Positions 59,401-64,000 of a DNA stretch of 64,000 bases are shown in pieces. The position numbers were made by a program, and so were the translations under genes. The stretch comes from Cheilinus undulatus (Eukaryota; Chordata; Actinopteri; Labriformes; Labridae). The DNA is taken from NCBI RefSeq assembly GCF_018320785.1, contig NC_054888.1, positions 20,104,438-20,168,437 on the forward strand. Reading direction: 5' to 3'. Every line of letters begins with the position of its first letter. Position 1 is the stretch's first letter. The notes beneath the pieces are model-generated. The model did not search any database. It saw nothing but the letters and a program-made list of their open reading frames with translations, and was not told the DNA's origin.

Positions 59401-61467
59401 TCCCATTAAATTTGTCTCAGTGTTTTTCTACTTTATTTCTGGCATCCTTGGATTTGTGCACATCATGGCTGACAAGTCTGATGGATTTGAAGGATTGAAG
59501 AGATAACTGGAAAAAGTTTTGAGTTTCTTCTAATCTTGTGAAACACCATATTTCTCTGTCTAATAAGCTGCAAACAAAGGCCATTTTTCCATTTGGAAAT
59601 ATTTATTTGAATCATTTTTAGCATTCCTTTGGGGTCAAATATAATTACTACTTAAGCAAGAATTAAAGAGGTCAAACTGTGTGCAGAAAATTGTGTTTCT
59701 TTCTCTAACAGTCTTAATCTTCATGTTTATGAGTGAGGAGCAGTTCTAAAAAACAGGATTTTTCCTCTTTAAATGGTTTAACTTCACTCATTTTAGAAGC
59801 TTCACAGGGTAAAAATATTTACTTGATCATTTCAGGAACATGAGGATTTTTACAGAGCATGTATTCTGTTTTCACCAACGCTGTTAATCTTCACAAAAAT
59901 TCCCAGCTTTAGTCCCATTCAGATGTGCTGTTTGTGTCTCAGGGCTAAATGCTGAGTACAAAAGCTAAAAACACTGCTGCTAAAGAAAAAACAACCATCT
60001 CTATGTGAGTGTCTAATCCCAGTCACGTCCCTCAGGCTGCTGCTGCTGCTGTTAAGGCGCTCTTATTCTGCTAACCCGGTTAAACGAGGGTTAAAAACTA
60101 GCGAGCATTAAAAGCAGCTGACTGGAAAAACACTCTGCAGGCAGGATTTTCTTGAAAAGAAGCACAAACAGCCACTGAGCAGTTTTTCCCTTTACACTCC
60201 CACAAAAAAAGAGCAGTGTGTGCACGAGTGTGTCCATCCAGAGATAAGATTTTGGCTCACACGCCGGGGTCTCGACCACTGCAGCATCTCTAAAGTGCTG
60301 CTCTGTCCTGCAGTGAAACCTTTCAGCTTCTTAGCGGGGAGGTTTGTCTGAGCATAGAGAGAGAGCTTTAAGAGTGGAGAGACAAAAGTCTTTCTGGGTC
60401 TGATGAAGGCCATGCATGCATCCATACTCTGCAAGTAATGCCTCTTTAACCGCTTTTCTCCTTCATGCTGTCATAAACATGCTTGGAAAGGACACAGTGG
60501 GTATAGGGTCAGACTGAAATGATGACTCGGTTCAAGATGACAAGTTACAGACAGGTCATGATGTGTTGTTTGCTGATGAGACAGTCCTAAGAGCTGGCTC
60601 CTTCTGTGAGTGAAATAAGCTGGTTTCTGTTTGTTGTCCTCCATTTTTGTTGCCGTTTTAGGGTGCTTTCACACCTAATCAGTTTGGTTTGGTTAAAACA
60701 AACTCCAGCTGGTTTGGTTAATTTGAGCTGGTGTGATAGCGGTCAGTCAAACCCTTGTTTTAAAAGAGAGATGCTGTCCAGTTCTGACAAAACTGCTGCT
60801 GTGGCTAAGTCCGAGCTAATCACTCCACTCGCAGTCGTTGTATACAAACACTCACATGACAGCTAACCTTTTCCCCCTGTTACTGGCACCAACTCATGCT
60901 GAAGCAGGTCAGCAGAAGAGTTAAAACATCTTTCACATCAAGAAAAACTTTACGTTTTGTTTTTATTCTTTATTTCATACAGAAACCGGTCCAGCGCTGG
61001 TAAAACTGGCGCTATGCTAAAGCTACATCCAAGGTAATCACTGTACTGGAGGCAGCCATTGCAAATGGCTTTGAGTACAACTAAACCCCACCCATAGCTA
61101 TCACCCCACTCTCTTCAAATGATTCTCATTAGTCCCAACAGTGTCCAGTTTTTCTGGAGTTTTCCAAGATGGATTTGCATGATGACAGACGCGGAGTCTG
61201 GCAAATCCATCTGCTTTGCAAGGTTAGCATGCTCATACAAAGAAATTCCAAACTAGAGGTTTAAAAACACCTTTAAAAAAGGCAAAATGGTGCCAAAAGA
61301 AGAACTGTGGGAGCCGACAGACCAGCTTTAATACTGAGCTGGGACTGATAATCTGAACCTCTAAAAGGATACACTCTCACGCCACTTCTTCTTCCTGTCT
61401 CAGTTACACAGATGACATCAGTTGATGGGATGGTCTTTGGTGTGTGCCGCCACAACAAATCCAGTCC
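59401..61467 (-). other. sh3bp4: sh3bp4 intron, no exon recognised
   Basis: AT-rich intron. GGGTGCTTTCACACCTAATC near 60661 looks like the end of a DNA transposon, but the matching right end was not found. Confidence 0.45.
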
Positions 61468-62065
61468 CAGGGTTCCCACATGCTTTAAAAATCTAATTTA
61501 AGACTTTTAAGACCTTTGTAAGACCTGAAATGAGGAAAATAAGTAGCACTTTTTGCATGATAAACACTCAAAAATGAAAGGTATGAGATTTCTCGGCGCA
61601 CCAGTCGAGGGCTGAATAAACTGGTTATGAAATGTCAAATGGTGAAGGGCAAAATCAAGACATAAATGCCCAAATTTAATGACCTCTGACACATTTAAAG
61701 CCTCTATTCTATCAGTATGTCCCACGGAGGCAGAATAAAGTCAGTCAAGACCTGTTGAAATAAGGGTGGTCTGCAAGGATTATACATGCAAAAGTACAGA
61801 ATTTATCAAATCACAGTGAGTCGTATAAAATCAGAGATTGGACTGAGGGTCCTCGCCTGGGAAATCTCAAACATCCAACTCTGAATTCCTTGAATTATGG
61901 AGAATATTTATGCAAGAATTTGTGGAGTAGGATGACTATATCAGATAAAGAAATGCCATGCGCCTTCTGAAATCTACAACCTCTCACTGGTAAAAATCTG
62001 ACTTTTTAAGACTTTTTATGGCCTTAAATTTCAAATGTGCAATTTATGGATCTGCAGGGATCCTG
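61468..62065. mobile_element. Possible hAT-like MITE
   Basis: Left end CAGGGTTCCCACATGC; the reverse complement of the right side reads CAGGATCCCTGCAGATCC. The flanking subterminal text pairs (TTAAGACTTTTAAGACC against AAAAAGTCTTAAAAAGTC). The target duplication is not clear. Confidence 0.4.
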
Positions 62066-62075
62066 CAGTCTAGAT

Positions 62076-62933
62076 CAGAGGTTCTCAATGTTGGGGTGGA
62101 GACCCCATTGGGGGTTGCGAGACACTGAGAGGGGGTCTGCAGCTGCCTTGAAAAACTTAGAACATTTTTGAATTGAACTTGTACCACTTTACACCAATTT
62201 TGCCAAATTTTCCATTTAAAACCCATCTTTTTGTCCATTTTAAACCCTTTCCACCACTTTTTTTCTGCCTGTTTTGTTTTGTATTGTTGGCTCTGTTGAC
62301 ACATTATTGCCACTATTAACACGTTTTACCACTTTTTAAGCCACATTTCAGAATTTGATATGCCCATTTTTGCCTGTTTCTGACTATTTATGCCTCAGCT
62401 GACCCTTTTTTGACAGTTTATATCAAATTTAATCCCATTTCACTAAATTTCCACCTATTTTTGCCCCTTTAATGCCATTTTTTGCCATTTTTTGGTTATT
62501 TTTTTGCCACTTAATCTTATTTTTGGCATCTCTAACCCACTTCTAATTTCACCACCTTCCCACTATTTTTGCCATTATTAACCCATTTAAGCTATTTTGT
62601 AAAACATATTTTAATACCGTTTTCAACAAATGGATTTACATTTTTAAGAGAGCTCCTTACTACACAAATGAATTAAAATTTGTGTCTTTGATAAGAGTGG
62701 TTATTATTTAGGTTAAATATTAAATACCACAGCTCAACTCCACAATGGGCCATGATTTGCTGGCCCCCAGTTTGGCTGGTCCCCAGAAAGCTCTCCTATT
62801 TTTCCACCCTACTGGGGAATTCTATTCTTGAATGTTCATGACTGTGTTCAGTCACCTTCAGGTACAGTGGGGGTCCCCGGTCTCCGGCACCTTTATTTTG
62901 GGGGTCCCGGGCTGAAAAGGTTGAGAACCACTG
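62076..62933. mobile_element. hAT-like element with internal tandem repeat (sh3bp4 intron)
   Basis: Left CAGAGGTTCTCAATG and right complement CAGTGGTTCTCAACC. The flanks GTCTAGAT (62068-62075) and GGCTAGAC (62934-62941) match at 6 of 8. The interior 62170-62600 carries TTTGCCACTTTTNACCCA repeats. The edges share the text GGGGTCCCG or GGGGTCTGC with the 43055-43834 copy. Confidence 0.75.
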
Positions 62934-62941
62934 GGCTAGAC

Positions 62942-64000
62942 AAAGCTAGTAGGAAATGTATGATATTGTACACCTCCACACCAGGTAAAAAAATCACATT
63001 TTGTAAAGTTTAGGAATAGTATTCGATGAATGTAGAAGTTTTCTGATGATAATTGCAGCATAGATGTCCATGAAACTGAAAAGGTTGGACCCCTGGTCCA
63101 GATGAAGCCATTCCAGACCACCCCTTTATGCAGTCTGATCTACTGAATATTAAACCGTTTTCAGAATGCATTAAGGATTACCACTTAGTGTCTGAAACAG
63201 ACATAAATCCCTGTTAATGCATGAAATAATCAGGTTGTTGAAGGTGTAGGTGAGTGTGATAGAGCTAGGCGATTAATGGAGTATAAATTCAATTATGATT
63301 TCAGCTTCCCAAGATCATGGAAACATAATAAAGGTTAAATAATGGCGTTGCCTCATTCCATGCTGCACCCTCATTGTGGAAACTCCATGCATAAATCATA
63401 TTAATTTCAAAGGTTTTCTGATTGACAGATAAGAAAGAAACAGACAGAGCAGGGATGATAACATCTTGTTTCTCCATAGTGTGTAAGAAAAGGCTTAGTA
63501 TTTATCTGTGAGGCAACAAATCCATTATAAATCCATGTAAGATGCATGTTTGAGCTCAAACTTTAAAGAAAAGAGGGGAAACCTCCTCATCCTGAGGTCA
63601 TGCCATTTAAATTTATTACCATGATCTACTTTAAGAGGCTGTTTTACCTCTTTTTTATCTTTTATTGTCTGTATAATGAACCGCAGGGCTGTAATAAAAT
63701 GAATTAACCTGAATAACCTCTTCAGAAACCACCCACACAGTCCAGCCTCCTCTCTCTCTCTCTGTCTTTGTCTCTCGACCACCTGGCCGTCGAGCTCTTT
63801 GGCCTTCTGCTGACTCAGACTTCACACGGGCTCTAAATATAGACGCTCTCACACCACCTCAAACGCGTGTCAAGGTTCAACACTTGAGATGAGCATGATG
63901 CCTTCAAATGCAAATCAGGAGCTAAACGTGTTGTTTAAGCCGGAAAGGATTAGAGCGCCAGGCACGGAGAGGGAAACAGGAAGAAAGTCAGGAGGATGAC
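62942..64000 (-). other. sh3bp4: sh3bp4 intron to the window edge
   Basis: No exon recognised. A short CT-rich run lies near 63750. The frames at 63525-63852 (minus) derive from this run and are not convincing. Confidence 0.45.

Overview
This is a stretch of teleost fish nuclear DNA. The evidence is spliced genes with GT-AG introns, vertebrate orthologues, an AT-rich repeat-laden background, and many Tc1/mariner, hAT-like and piggyBac-like relics of the kinds common in ray-finned fish. No bacterial, plasmid or phage features are present. Three protein-coding genes can be supported and all lie on the minus strand. An aldehyde oxidase (aox) occupies 3138-22943: I could place all 35 coding exons by hand, they join in frame, and the product is 1333 residues. 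An ARL4C-type small GTPase (arl4c) is a single intact exon at 41851-42435. The last two coding exons of sh3bp4 lie at 56504-57194; the rest of that gene is beyond the right edge. A CpG-containing NRF1/GC-box element with a good minus-strand splice donor at 180-310 may be the promoter and first exon of a gene running off the left edge. Layout: 1-310 possible promoter; 311-3137 intergenic; 3138-22943 aox, with repeats in its introns; 22944-23030 aox promoter region; 23031-38790 an intergenic repeat graveyard (piggyBac-like element, Tc1-derived tandem arrays, degenerate minisatellites, hAT-like elements); 38792-41700 a 30-bp minisatellite; 41851-42435 arl4c; 42436-55130 intergenic with a frameshifted Tc1 element, hAT-like and Harbinger-like elements; 55133-57194 sh3bp4 3' end; 57195-64000 sh3bp4 intron with tandem repeats and another hAT-like element. 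The genes do not form a pathway. AOX is a soluble molybdo-flavoenzyme, ARL4C a membrane and cytoskeleton GTPase, and SH3BP4 an endocytosis and Rag-GTPase regulator. ARL4C and SH3BP4 are also neighbours in tetrapods, so that pair looks like old synteny. The most notable observations are two consecutive minor-spliceosome (U12-type) introns in aox, a family of hAT-like elements carrying internal tandem repeats, tandem arrays grown from a piece of a Tc1 transposase gene, a 30-bp minisatellite with higher-order structure just 3' of arl4c, and a nested hAT/Harbinger-like insertion in which the split target duplication can still be read.
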